A DNA stretch of 45,918 nt. It comes from Zelonia costaricensis (Eukaryota; Euglenozoa; Kinetoplastea; Trypanosomatida; Trypanosomatidae). The DNA is taken from contig JASAOO010003353.1 of NCBI GenBank assembly GCA_030849075.1, positions 1 to 45,918 on the forward strand, in the 5' to 3' direction. The position numbers and the translations under genes are program-made. Every line of letters begins with the position of its first letter. Within the stretch, counting starts at the first letter, position 1. Below are positions 1 to 10,100 of this stretch, one piece after another. A model generated the notes under the pieces. That model did no database searches. It saw only the letters and a program-made list of their open reading frames with translations, and was not told the DNA's origin.

Positions 1-350
1 GGAGGGGAGGGGCGGTAGGCGCCACGGCAGCAGGGCAGCGGAGGCGAAACTCGAGAGGCGACAGGCGCCGGAAGGGCAGGGTGTCATGAAGTGCGCTCAC
101 CGCAACGAGACACCTGAGGGGGGAAGAAAAAAAAAAGAAAGAAAGAGTGGAACCAAAAAAAAAAAAAAAAAAGAGCGTCAAAGCACATGAGCAGCGCGTC
201 CACGTGAACGCAAACCGAGAAACAAAATCAAATCAAATGCGCAGCGATGAGGGGGGTAGGGAGTTGGCAACACTCAGCTGAAGAGGGAGGAAGAGAGGGG
301 AAAGATGAAAACGAAGGAAGCGGTGTCACATCCAGTTCGCCCATCACACG

Positions 351-368
351 CACACACACACACACACA
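351..368. repeat. (CA)n microsatellite with CACACGCATA units
   Basis: A pure CA run is followed by two copies of CACACGCATA and a related third unit up to about 400. In the minus-strand transcript this reads as UG. Confidence 0.9.
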
Positions 369-1393
369 TCCACACGCATACACACGCATACACATACATG
401 CCGACTCTCGAGAGTGCATACGCACAAGACACAACAAGAATCGAACAAGAGCTGAAGTGGAGTCCAGGACAAGAAGGCAAGGGCGAAAGACAGAGAGGGA
501 GAAGGTTCGGCGACGCGACGCAGTAAGCGAGAGAACAAAGCCGGGGAGGCTGCAGGTGCTCGCGTGTTTGCGAAGCCGGCAGCGACAGGCAGAGGCAAAA
601 GGCAAACGTGGAGAGGGGGAGGGAGGGAGCAGCTTATGCGCCACAAGACAGGGCTTGAAGGTCAATGAGATGGGGACAGGGAGAGCGTGCAGGGGGGGGG
701 CCAGGATCGGGATCAACTGCGCCAACATCGCCGCAGCACCGACAGGAACCCCCCTCCCCCGGGCAAGGACTGGGTCCGTGGCATCGCGCAACGCTTCCCT
801 CCTTCCCTCCCCCCCCCGTTCAGACGCGCCGGGTGCTTTCGTGTTGAGAGAAGTGCGGCCCGAAGGGGGGGGTGAGGAAGGAAGAGAGAGCGGGCGCCGC
901 CTGTGTCCCTGTGCAGCGTGTCCGGTTACGCGTGGCAGGGAAGCGGAAGGTTGATACGAGAGGAGGGGGGGGGGCTGGGTGCAGCTGGGCCTTGCCGGCG
1001 TGAAGCCGCCTATTGTGCAGGCGCACCAGCGGCTCCGTGGGCGCGCCTCTCTCCCTCACGCTCTTCTTCTTTACGCAGGGAGAAGGGGATGAACAAATGC
1101 ATAGACACACGGAATCGCAAGCGGGGATGCACAAGCATGGAGAAGCGCTCACAGACTGGCTGGCACACGGAAGCCTGCGAGGATTGGTGGACGTGAAAAG
1201 AAGACAAGGGCACGCAAAGGAGGGGAGGGAAGGGTCAGAGTAGAGAAAGAGAGGGGGAGAGAGGACAGGGCATCGAGCGGAGGCCACGAGGGAGCACGCA
1301 ACATCCACAACGCACGCGTGCCCCGCCTCGTCGGCCCTGTACACTGAGGAAACGGCAAAGGGCGCAAGGCAGTGCTGGCGGCGATGAGAGCAT

Positions 1394-1413
1394 GAGGTGA
1401 GGTGAGGTGAGGT
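1394..1413. repeat. GAGGT pentanucleotide tandem
   Basis: Four consecutive GAGGT units lie in the gene-free tail. The last unit runs into GTAAGTA, which resembles a splice donor by chance. Confidence 0.8.
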
Positions 1414-2019
1414 AAGTACAGCGAGCTTCCCCGTGGGTACTGTGACACACTCGTACACACATCACGTTCGAGGCTCTGCCGTGCACACCCCGACTCTCTA
1501 CCCCTTCTCCACCACTACGCAATGCGAAGCAAGCAGCGTCGTCAATGGGCAACGAAAAGAGAACAGCAAAAAAAGGAGAAGAAGAGTAGTTTCGGCGGCT
1601 CCGACACGACACTGGCACACAGAACGCAGGCACCGTCAACCCATGCGGCGCATTGTCTGCCAAGAAAACGAGAAGGGAGACTTCGGAGGAGGGGAGAGCG
1701 GCACTGCGTCAAGACACACATCGAGCGAGAGCGGGAAGAGGAGGAGGCGGAGGCGGACAACGGATCGACAAAGCTGACGCGAGGTAGTGCAACGACGACG
1801 ATGAAAAACGAAAGACGTAAGGAAGACGGAGGGGGTAGTGAAGAAGAAAACGACTTCAAAGCTTGAAGGCGTCGACGAGCATCGGCAGAACACAGGCAGT
1901 CACATTAAACGACGCGTGACAAACCCGAAAGATGGGGATAGCGAACACACGGAAACAGAAAGGAAAAAGCTAAAGTGAGAGACAGGAACGACGGAGAAGC
2001 ATGTGAGTCCACACGCGAG

Positions 2020-2022
<3 letters not shown>

Positions 2023-2050
<28 letters not shown>
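2023..2050. repeat. (CA)n microsatellite
   Basis: About 14 CA units on the plus strand, reading as UG in the minus-strand transcript. It lies in the gene-free tail. Confidence 0.92.
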
Positions 2051-2054
<4 letters not shown>

Positions 2055-2378
2055 GAGTTCACCACAAGGTAAGCAAGGGGAACGAACAGAGACGAGTACA
2101 GGGTTGGAGGGTGGATCAGCAGAAGGATGCCAGCTTCGCACGGACGACGCAAGTCAGGCAAACAACACCCACAGGCACACACACGCGAGAGAGAGAGTAG
2201 CGCTGAGGCGATGCTGTCAGAAGGATGTGAGAAAGAAGGAACCAACTAAACAAGACGGCTTGAGGAGCTCGAAAGGAAAGCGAGGGGGTAGACACCGAAT
2301 CCAACCCACAGAGTCAGAGTTAAGACCTAAAAGAAAAATGTGAAGGCACAGAAGAAGACAATGCACGCGCGGGCGTGC

Positions 2379-2401
2379 GGGGGGAGGGGAGGGGAGGGGG
2401 T
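2379..2401 (+). repeat. G-rich run with G-quadruplex pattern
   Basis: Four or more G tracts of at least four bases are separated by single A residues on the plus strand. The minus-strand transcript carries the C-rich complement, so any quadruplex would form in the non-transcribed DNA strand. Confidence 0.7.
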
Positions 2402-2614
2402 GACGACCAAAGGCGTCCAACGGAATTCAAAGGAGAGCAGGATGACGACGCCGGGGACGGCGATGTCGACGACCCGAGAAAGCAAATTGACGAGGGCGAG
2501 GAAGGAAGACAGCAAGGGTGGCTGCAGGTGCTGCTTCATTTCGTTTTTGTTGTTGTTGTTGTTGCTTGCCGGAGAACTCCCGCGTCCACACGACCGTTGC
2601 CGCACACGACACGC

Positions 2615-2642
2615 CCACACACACACACACACACACACACAC
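2615..2642. repeat. (CA)n microsatellite
   Basis: About 14 CA units on the plus strand, reading as UG in the minus-strand transcript. Confidence 0.92.
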
Positions 2643-2838
2643 CGTCAGAGAGGTGGTGGCCAAAACAAAATATGGAAAAAAGGCCGCGATTCGAGTTGGG
2701 CGCGGCAGCGAAGATCGGGGCGGGCGCGTGCGTACTTGCCGAGGTTGCAGAGAGAGGTGGACGAAAAGAGCTCTGTCTTTCCGACCCGCTGCCATTGCCA
2801 GGGAGGGTCGCGACGGTGATTGCAGCTCATCGTTCATA

Positions 2839-2868
2839 TGTGTGTGGTGTGTGTGTGGTGTGTGTGTG
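2839..2868. repeat. TGTGTGTGG-type tandem
   Basis: An interrupted TG array built of TGTGTGTGG-like units. It is the one strong array in the 4.9-kb tail with TG on the plus strand; all the others there are CA. Confidence 0.85.
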
Positions 2869-3274
2869 CCGTTGCCACGGCTTTCCGCATCGCTACTTGT
2901 TTGGATAGAGAAGGGTGGGTGTATTCGCATAGAGCACACTTCCACAGCCTTGTAAAGGTGGCCTCTTCTGTTTTCCAAGACAACGGCGGTTGCCAATCGC
3001 GGTGAGGGACAGCGGAAAGAAGGACGAGGCGGGGAGACGGAGCCGGTGCAACGCGTAGTTGCCTCACTCGATGCCGCACACAGGAGGAGGAGGAAGAGGA
3101 CGAGGAGGGGGCGGGAGGAAACGCAGAAGAGAAAGTAGTGGACGGGGGACGAGAGCACGGGACCTCCAAAAATGTGGTCACCGCAGTGCACCGCGTGCTC
3201 CAACTTGTGCGCCCTCCCTGGACTTCGCCCACTGCACGCCGCGACTCTCGTGGCCCAACACCACAGCGCACTGT

Positions 3275-3281
<7 letters not shown>

Positions 3282-3314
<33 letters not shown>
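3282..3314. repeat. (CA)n microsatellite
   Basis: About 16 CA units on the plus strand, the longest array in the tail, reading as UG in the minus-strand transcript. Confidence 0.92.
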
Positions 3315-3315
<1 letters not shown>

Positions 3316-3713
3316 ACTCAATATTCTCCTTTGTCCTCCTGCCGCACTGCTCTCCATTCATCGCTATTCCAGAGCCGCCTCAGCCAACAAGCAGGTCGCC
3401 CAAGGTCCAGAAAGAGGAGAAACAAGATGTTGACTACGGAAAGCGAGCAAGTGCAATCACAACACCGACGACGCACGCACGCACTCACACACACGGATTG
3501 AGGTTGAGGAGAACAAGAGAAACAAAGATAATCGGCGTGGCACGGCGCATGCCGAAATCACAAGAAAAGAAAGCGCGCGTTGTGGCGCCTGGGGGAGGGA
3601 AAGCGGGGGGATGATGAAGAAAGCGCTTCCGTGATGAGCGCAGGCAATAAAAAGAATGCGGGCGATAACGGCAATAGAGAGCAGATGGCACGCGCTGATG
3701 GGTACACCCACAT

Positions 3714-3732
3714 GCACACACACACACACACA
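3714..3732. repeat. (CA)n microsatellite
   Basis: A short CA array on the plus strand followed by CATA units. It is the tail array closest to the stop codon of the last gene, about 1.15 kb downstream of it. Confidence 0.85.
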
Positions 3733-4417
3733 TACATACGCACACAGCTCACGCACGGAGACGGTGCGAGTTAGAGAAGAGAAAAGGAACGGCAGGGGGG
3801 GTGCGACGGCAGCGGTATCAAGCATGGCGACAAAATTGAAGCCGCCCACCGCTGTCGGTGGTGTGTCCGCAGCAGCAGCGTGTTCATCAGGTGCTGTCAC
3901 CGTTAGTGAGAAGAAGAATAACAGCGAGAAGGGAGAGAGGGGGGCGGCGCCTGTTCGAGACGTCGACACGATGAAGGGAGCAGAAACAGAACGCCGAAGA
4001 AGACGCGGGACAAACGAAGAAGAGAACAAAAAAAAGTGGTGCGTCATCCGAGAGAGAGGCGGCGCACGCACGAGGCAGAAGTGCAGAGCCACGGCAGGGA
4101 AGAGAAGCGAACACAAAACGGATGCAGGACTGCGTCAGACAATGTACAAACACAATAATGACAAGTGAGGGGAGGGGGAGGAAGGGGGTGGAGCAATGCG
4201 CACTCGGAGCTCGGACTGCATGCCTCAGACACCACATCAAGCACACGAGCCTCTACCCTACCCCCCCCCTCCCTATCCTGCCCTCCCCCTCCCCCTCTCC
4301 ACGCGCCGTCATACGAACTGAACGCTGCGCATACATGGCGGTGCACAGCCAGACACAGACACAACACACAGACACGAGCGCACAGGCGCTGACGGGAAGC
4401 GTGGCACTGATGCGAGG

Positions 4418-4452
4418 AGTGGGGAGGAGGGGAGGGAGGAGGAGGGGCGGGG
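4418..4452 (+). repeat. G-rich purine tract
   Basis: Repeated GGGG/GGAGG blocks fit a G-quadruplex pattern on the plus strand and a polypyrimidine tract on the transcribed sense strand. Confidence 0.65.
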
Positions 4453-4887
4453 GGCTTGCGAGAGAGAGAGACAGCTCAAGGAGCAGAAAGGAGACCAAGA
4501 AACACGAAGCGTGCGATGAGTTGCCACAGCACACGTACACAAAGGAGGTGCGACGCGCCGCACAAACGCAGAAGTGAGCGAGAGGAAAGAACAAAAACAA
4601 AAAGCATGAAGGCAACGGGCGGCATCGCGTGCCACGTCACGTGAATAGGGCAAACACAACACAGAAGAAATACTCGAAGGGGAGCACGCAAATCGGAGAA
4701 GTGCAACAGCGAGGATGGATGCAGCGTGGAAGCGCCATCACGAGGCGGCGTTGCCCATTCCGTGGCGATGCTCGCCTGCCCGTCTCGCATCGGCGCGCTT
4801 GTCTCGTCTCACCTACCTACCCCCCCCCACCACCACCTTGCGCACCCGCAGAGGGGGAGTACCGCGGAACGGCGCCGCGTACGAGCC

Positions 4888-5964
4888 TCAGCGGCGCCGG
4901 CGGCGGCTCTTCGCCTCAGGGGAGGTGAGCCGTGGTGAAATCGTCTGCTTGATGTCAGGTAGCATCCGAAGCTGCTCCCGGTGTGCCTTCAAGATCTGCC
5001 GCAGCTCCGACCGACTCAGCGAGAACTGCTGCACCGTTGGTGGCAGGTGCATCGAGGTCTCGTCCAGGACGCCTTTGCCGCCGCGCGCTGTGCTGTCCGC
5101 GCCGCCGGCGAAGCCGCCACGAAGCGAGGGTGCCGCCGCGGCGGAGGTGACAACGATGATGGTCGGTGGCGGCGTCGCACGAGCGGTCTGCCGCGCGCAC
5201 GCCCGTGCGAGTCGTCCACTTGGAGTGCGGCGCATCAGCCGGCAGATGCGCAAGTCGGTCGCCGGGTCATCGACATCGTCCTCGTCCTCGTCCTCGTCCG
5301 GCTGCCGCGAGCGCGTGCGGAAGTGCATGGGCGCGACCCGCGACGACGGTGTCTGCGGCCGCACCTCCATTCCGTTCCCGCTCAGTCGTGGCTGCTCGTA
5401 GCGGCCCAGCTGCTCGCACTGCCGCTGCCGCTCGCGCACATCGATGACGCCGGGGCGGCGCGGGAAGCGGCCGGCCGCACTGTCGATCCCATGCGCCTCC
5501 TCGCTCGCCGTGGTGAAGTCGGACGAGCTGCTGCTGCCGGACGCGGCGTCCTGGTGGCGCTCGTACGCGCGCTGTGCCGACGCGCACGTCCGCAGTCGGC
5601 GCGGCGCCGGCGACGGCGGCTTGTGGACGACGTGCACGCGACCAGGCCGAGCTGCCAACACGCCAGGCGTGCAAGCGTCTTGAAGAAGATCATCGGGTCG
5701 AAGCGGGGACGGTGGTGCGACCTTAGATGACTGCCGTGCGTGCGGGGGCCGCGCGGGGGACTGAAGCGTGATGGAGTGCAGCGGCATTAGCTTCGCCGGT
5801 GGCGGCGCAGCGGGCGGGGTGGGCAGCCCTCGATCGAGAAAGAAGACGGCGCCGCCCATCTCCAGATCCATGACCTCATCGATCGAGTCGGTCGAGGAAG
5901 TCGGCGAGATGGGGATGGGGGTGTGGCCGCTGGACACGGTGGCGGTGGAAGCGGCACAGCCCAT
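4888..5964 (-). CDS. Predicted dually acylated protein of unknown function (MGCAAS N-terminus)
   Basis: A 358-residue protein with no recognised catalytic domain. The start is the first ATG in frame; the open frame extends 18 codons further only from a GTG. From this ATG the protein begins MGCAAS, with Gly2 and Ser6 fitting N-myristoylation and Cys3 offering a palmitoylation site, so membrane anchoring is likely (family knowledge; attachment itself is inferred). The middle is disordered and rich in Pro, Ser and Arg, with an acidic Asp/Glu run at about residues 221-231. The last ~60 residues look helical (around SRSELRQILKAHREQLRML) and end in five arginines. The predicted 308-nt leader contains no upstream ATG. 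It is the last gene before the 4.9-kb gene-free tail and follows VPS15, which also has a myristoylation signal. It could be a flagellar-membrane or endomembrane scaffold, but nothing in the sequence proves this. Confidence 0.75.
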   Translation of the reverse strand: MGCAASTATVSSGHTPIPISPTSSTDSIDEVMDLEMGGAVFFLDRGLPTPPAAPPPAKLMPLHSITLQSPARPPHARQSSKVAPPSPLRPDDLLQDACTPGVLAARPGRVHVVHKPPSPAPRRLRTCASAQRAYERHQDAASGSSSSSDFTTASEEAHGIDSAAGRFPRRPGVIDVRERQRQCEQLGRYEQPRLSGNGMEVRPQTPSSRVAPMHFRTRSRQPDEDEDEDDVDDPATDLRICRLMRRTPSGRLARACARQTARATPPPTIIVVTSAAAAPSLRGGFAGGADSTARGGKGVLDETSMHLPPTVQQFSLSRSELRQILKAHREQLRMLPDIKQTISPRLTSPEAKSRRRRR

Positions 5965-6272
5965 GATGCGGGTGGAGGTCTTGTGCAGTTGCCCTTCGAA
6001 TGCGATGGTAGGGAGCACGCGTCTGGCGTCCGGGGAAGGCGCAGTGCGAGTACCACTGCCTGTCGCAGAGACGGAGCCAGCAGAAAGACTGCGCGCAGCT
6101 CAAGGCGATCACGGAGCTTCTCCTCCGCCGTACCGCGACGTGCGCAGAGCACCGGAAGCAGCCGCCTTTGTTTCACGGTTCGTTGCTCTCGCTAGCAGCC
6201 GAGCTCGTGTCGAAGTTCTGTGTTCTCTGGCACGCCCACACACACGCGCGCGTGACGGCGGCGAGCGGCAAA

Positions 6273-6315
6273 CTGAGTTGGTGAGAACGATAGCCAGGGA
6301 GGGAGAGAGAAGCTT
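6273..6315 (-). promoter_or_regulatory. Predicted trans-splice acceptor of the MGCAAS gene
   Basis: On the minus strand a CT tract (6293-6315) is followed by the first AG at 6274-6273, giving a 308-nt leader without upstream ATGs. A second AG at 6024-6023, after a weaker tract, would give a leader of about 58 nt. Confidence 0.45.
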
Positions 6316-6390
6316 CAGGAGGAGTGTGCGAGAGGTCCTTGAGCCACAAGCTCAACGAGAAGCCCACCGCAATGATGTACGTGCGTGGCT

Positions 6391-6425
6391 GTGTGTATGT
6401 GTGTGCGTGTGTGTGTGTATGTGCG
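6391..6425. repeat. (TG)n-rich array
   Basis: TG on the plus strand, CA in the transcript. It lies about 430 bp upstream of the next start codon. Confidence 0.88.
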
Positions 6426-6957
6426 TGCTGATCACGCGAGCTTTGAGGGGGAAACGTAAATGGCGGTTCAAACGTGACTCGAGAAAAGACGACAAAAGGA
6501 AAGAAAGGGAGAAAGCGTCTGCGGCTGCGGTGCGCGCCCTGCATGGCCGTCGTGGTGGTGGCGAGTGCGCCGGCGGTTGTCGTCGTGGATGTTGACGGTC
6601 CCCGAAGTTCGCGCACCGAAGACGTATGGAGAAGAAGTGGAGGTGAGGGATAGACAAAAAGCTGTTCCTGGGAACATCAACTGCGTGGGTGTCGCGCGGG
6701 ATGTCCGTTTGAACTCTCGAGACGCGATGCGCGTGCACGACGCAGCAACGCGGCACGATGTCCGGCGCAGTGCCATGTTCGGCCCCGCAGCCTTGCGCCC
6801 CTTCGCGTCTGTGTGGAGGTCTTGAGTGTGTTGGCAACTGTGTCGTGCGTCCAGAGGGGGACGTGAGGCCAGTCCGCAGCCTGCGCTCCATCACTGCCTC
6901 CTCTCAGCGCTCGTGACTCTCTCGTAGGGTGCGCAAAGCCTCTGCCCAGCTGGAAGC

Positions 6958-6984
6958 GCCCGGCTCGGGCCGCCCGAGCCGGGC
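6958..6984. promoter_or_regulatory. Near-perfect 13-bp inverted repeat (GC hairpin) in the VPS15 3' region
   Basis: The arms GCCCGGCTCGGGC and GCCCGAGCCGGGC are exact reverse complements separated by one base. As RNA this gives a 12-bp stem with a 3-nt loop, almost entirely G:C. It starts 150 nt downstream of the VPS15 stop codon. Its function is unknown; the structure is read directly from the sequence. Confidence 0.85.
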
Positions 6985-7133
6985 CCAAATAACCACAAGC
7001 AGAAGAAGGATGAGTCAGTACACAAAGCATGCCGCCGGTTGTCAGAGACACGCACGCCCCCTTTGTGACGCTGACCATCCTCCGCCACGCACCCTCCCGG
7101 CGAGCAGGCCTTTCCGGGAGAGCGGCAGCTGCG

Positions 7134-10100
7134 TCAGCCTCGACTTACTGGCTCGTTGTCCCACAACGTCAGCGTTCCATCGCGGGAGCCCGAAAGCAAG
7201 TACGCCGCCTCCCCGCCCTCCCCGGCGCCGCCGTCCGCCAGCCATGCCGCTGCTGGTGCGGCGGCAGTGCGCACGGTGCAGAGGGACAGAATCGCGTCCG
7301 ATGCGTGCCGTGGTAGTGCGCAGGCGGCCTGGGTGGTGCCCTCGCGTACCGTCACGGACATGAGACCCCGCCGCGAGCTGGCACTGCCGCCGCTCGCTGC
7401 GACGGCGCGCTCTGCGGCAGCCGTGCGCACAACGGTGTACGGCGACGTCACGTACGGCACGCAGCACAGCGTGTGTGAGGTCTCTGGCTTGTCGGTGGAC
7501 CAGCTGCGGATGAAGCCGTCCTCGCCACCAGTGAAGACGGCGCCGTGGGTCGGCTGCGTGAGCATGGCCCGCACGGCGGCGTCGGGGCCGCCCGCGCGGC
7601 GGCGGCGCGCGTGGTCGCACTGGAACGCCTGCCAGTACGCGCCTGACTCGAGCAGCAGGCGATATACCGCGCCGGTGGTGGTGCCGAGCAGCATGCTGGG
7701 GCCGGCGCACGGCACGGCCTCCCACGTCGGCGGCCGGCAGCTGGCGGAGAGCGTCGAGAGGGGATCGACGCACGCTGTGGTGATGGCCAGCGGGCCGGGC
7801 GCAACCGCGGCTGCGGCACGGCTCGGCCAGTCCTCCATGAGCACGACGCGCTGGGCGCAGACCTGGTAGCGCAGGTCGTACAGGCACACCGCTCCGCCGT
7901 AGGTGCCCACCACGGCGGCACACGCCTTGTCGCCCGCGTACAGCGGGCACACGCAGCTCGGCGCCCCGTCCATCGGGCTCAGCCGCGTGCACCAGACCGA
8001 GTCACCGGAAGTGGAGGAGGCGGCGGAGCGGCTGCTGCCGCGGCACCGCGCATCCACAACGTGCAGGCCCCCCGCGGCGGTCGTCACGAGCAGCGAGGCG
8101 CGGTCCTGCAGCGCCAGCCCCGTCAGCCCACCCTCTCCAGCACCGTCATCACAGCCCCCGCCCACAAAGGCGGTAGAGACCCACGCGTTCCGCTCCACAT
8201 CCAGCAGCCGCACGGCGCCATCGGTGCTGGCCAGGGCGACCACCGCCGTCGCCGCGGCCGCGCTGGAGGTGGGGGACGCGGTGAAGGACGACGCAGCCAG
8301 GGCCGAGTCGCGGCGCGCTGACGCGGCGGCCGGCATCCACTGGCAGGCAGTGTAGGCGTGGTCGGCCGCTCTTGACGAGACGGACGGGATGCGCTCCACA
8401 AGGTGCAGCTCCCGCACGTGCGCGGCCCCCGTGTGGGTGGACGTGACCTGCCACACAAACGCCTCGCCACGCGCGCCGGCCGACACGACGACGCCGCTGG
8501 GCCCGGGCGAGGGAGCGGTGGCGTAGACGGCGCCAGTGTGGGCGCTCGCAGTGCTCAGCGCCGCCGCCACGGGTCGAAGTGGGGTGGCGTTCATGTTGGC
8601 CATCGTGAGGTGGAGCGCGGTGGAAGCGCTGCCGGCCGGCTGCGAGCCCATCAGCGCAGACACCGCGGGCCCAGCCGATGGTGGAGTACCACGGACGGCG
8701 GTGGCGTAGCTTCCGTTGTGCTGCGCTGTGGCAGAGGACGAGAGGCGCAGAGAGGGGCGACTCACGTGGGAGGGTGGCGGCAGCGACACAGGCACCGGGG
8801 CAACGTCGGTGCTGTGCGGCGGACTCAGAGGCCGGCGGTGCAGCGCGCCCACGGCGGCGGCGGCGGCCGACGTCGAAGGGCCCGGGAGCGGCGCGGGAGC
8901 GGGCTCAAGACGACCAGAGGCGATGATGGTGGCAGGGGCCGAGCCGGTGGTGGCCGCCGCCACGGGCACCGAGCACGTCTGGCGCTCCCGCTGCACCCGC
9001 GCCGCCTCTCGCGCAGAGAGCCGATACGCGAGGTTGCCATCCGCCCGCGCTCCCTGTGGAGGCTCGTCCCCACAGCCGGCCGCGCCCTCCTCAGCGGCGT
9101 CCGGCCACGAAGCTGCGACGCGGGTCATGCGAAGCGTCCGAGATCCACCACCACCAGACCCGAGCTCCGACGCAGGCAGACCGTGCAGAAAGGTTGGCGC
9201 AGGGCCGGCCGCGTACGAGCGCGTGACTGCCACGACAGCGGGCAGCACCTCCGTGCACGTCGCCGCGTGATCGCGGCCGGCAGGGTGCCGCTCTAGTGTC
9301 AGTGACGGCCACTGCTGCTGATGCTGCTGCGGTGGCGCCATCTGCGCTTGTGCGGACAGCGGCGACAACACGATCGGCGCGCCATCGCACCCGTCCACGC
9401 CGTCTTCGCTGAAGAGAAGAGACGAGCCGGCGATCAAGTGTCGTGGCTCCTCGAGTGCCGCCAGTCCCGTGCCGCGCACGCTGCCGTCTGCACCCGACGT
9501 GGTCGTGGTCGCGAGCTCCGCGCGAATCGCGGTGGCCGCGTAGCGGCGCAGCCGGGCCAGCGGGACGGGGAGCAGCAGCAGCGGTCGCACGGCGTACTCC
9601 AGGTGCTGGGCGACGTCGCTCGCCGTGTACGTCTGCGCCGCAGCCTCCACCACCCCACACGCCGCCTCGCGCAGCCACAGGCGGCTCTCGACCAGCAGCG
9701 GCAGCGTCTGATGCACCAGTGCCATGGCCTCCGCCGGTGGGAGGCGACGACAGCGAAGCACGACGGCGAGGCTGTCCAGGGTCGCCTTGAGGCACGCGTC
9801 GTCGGTGTGCCGCAGCCCCTCCTCCACGAAGAGGCGGAGTGTCTTGGACGGCGGCTGGCGCTGCGGGGACGGCTGCAGAAGCGCGTGCAGGAGGATGGCC
9901 TGGGGGTAGAGCACCCGCTGCACCCGCATTGGCGCTACAAGCGCCGTCGTCAGCAGCGGGATGAGGTCAGCCATCACCCGCTCCTCGCCGAGGAAGGCCG
10001 CGACGGTGCTGGCGGACTGCTGCATGACCGCCACGGCGACAGGCACGCAGGGGTGGTTGTACAGCGTCTGCAGCATGCCCCAGCCGTTGTTCAGGAGGCA

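Larger units (their letters stand above)
1..4887. other. Gene-free tail downstream of the MGCAAS gene (long 3' UTR or end of the unit)
   Basis: No credible coding region was found in 4.9 kb. The open frames here are translations of repeats (Thr-His, Cys-Val or Arg-Glu runs) and many lack an ATG. The plus strand is mostly purine-rich, so the minus-strand transcript would be U/C-rich, as in the other spacers. The region holds A-runs at 125-174, (CA)n at 351-368, 2023-2050, 2615-2642, 3282-3314 and 3714-3732, a TG-rich array at 2839-2868, a GAGGT tandem at 1394-1413, G-rich runs at 2379-2401 and 4418-4452, and a C-rich tract at 4251-4300. It is several times longer than the other spacers in the window. 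A long 3' UTR, a termination zone or an unrecognised noncoding RNA are all possible. Confidence 0.6.
5965..7133. other. VPS15 to MGCAAS-gene spacer
   Basis: No gene was found. In transcript order it holds the VPS15 3' UTR with a strong GC hairpin at 6958-6984, a TG array at 6391-6425 (CA in sense), a sense pyrimidine tract at 6293-6315 with its AG at 6273-6274, and an ATG-free leader up to the next start. Confidence 0.7.

Noticed and set aside
247..954. Plus-strand open frame of 235 codons in the tail
   Set aside because: It is a translation of CA repeats and purine-rich sequence (Arg/Glu/Thr-His runs) with no domain and with the opposite polarity to all genes.
1404..1417. Splice-donor-like GAGGTAAGTA on the plus strand
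   Set aside because: It is created by the end of the GAGGT tandem; there is no gene, branch region or acceptor to go with it.
3611..3700. C/D-box snoRNA-like motifs (GTGATGA, then CTGA about 60 nt on)
   Set aside because: The motifs are on the plus strand, antisense to the unit, and lack a terminal stem or convincing C'/D' boxes.
3457..4116. Minus-strand open frame of 219 codons in the tail
   Set aside because: It begins at a TTG, is a Phe/Leu/Ser/Cys-Val translation of pyrimidine-rich and UG-repeat sequence, and overlaps the array at 3714-3732.
4805..4850. Plus-strand pyrimidine tract followed by CAG, resembling a trans-splice acceptor
   Set aside because: It points away from any plus-strand gene and lies just beyond the stop of a minus-strand gene.
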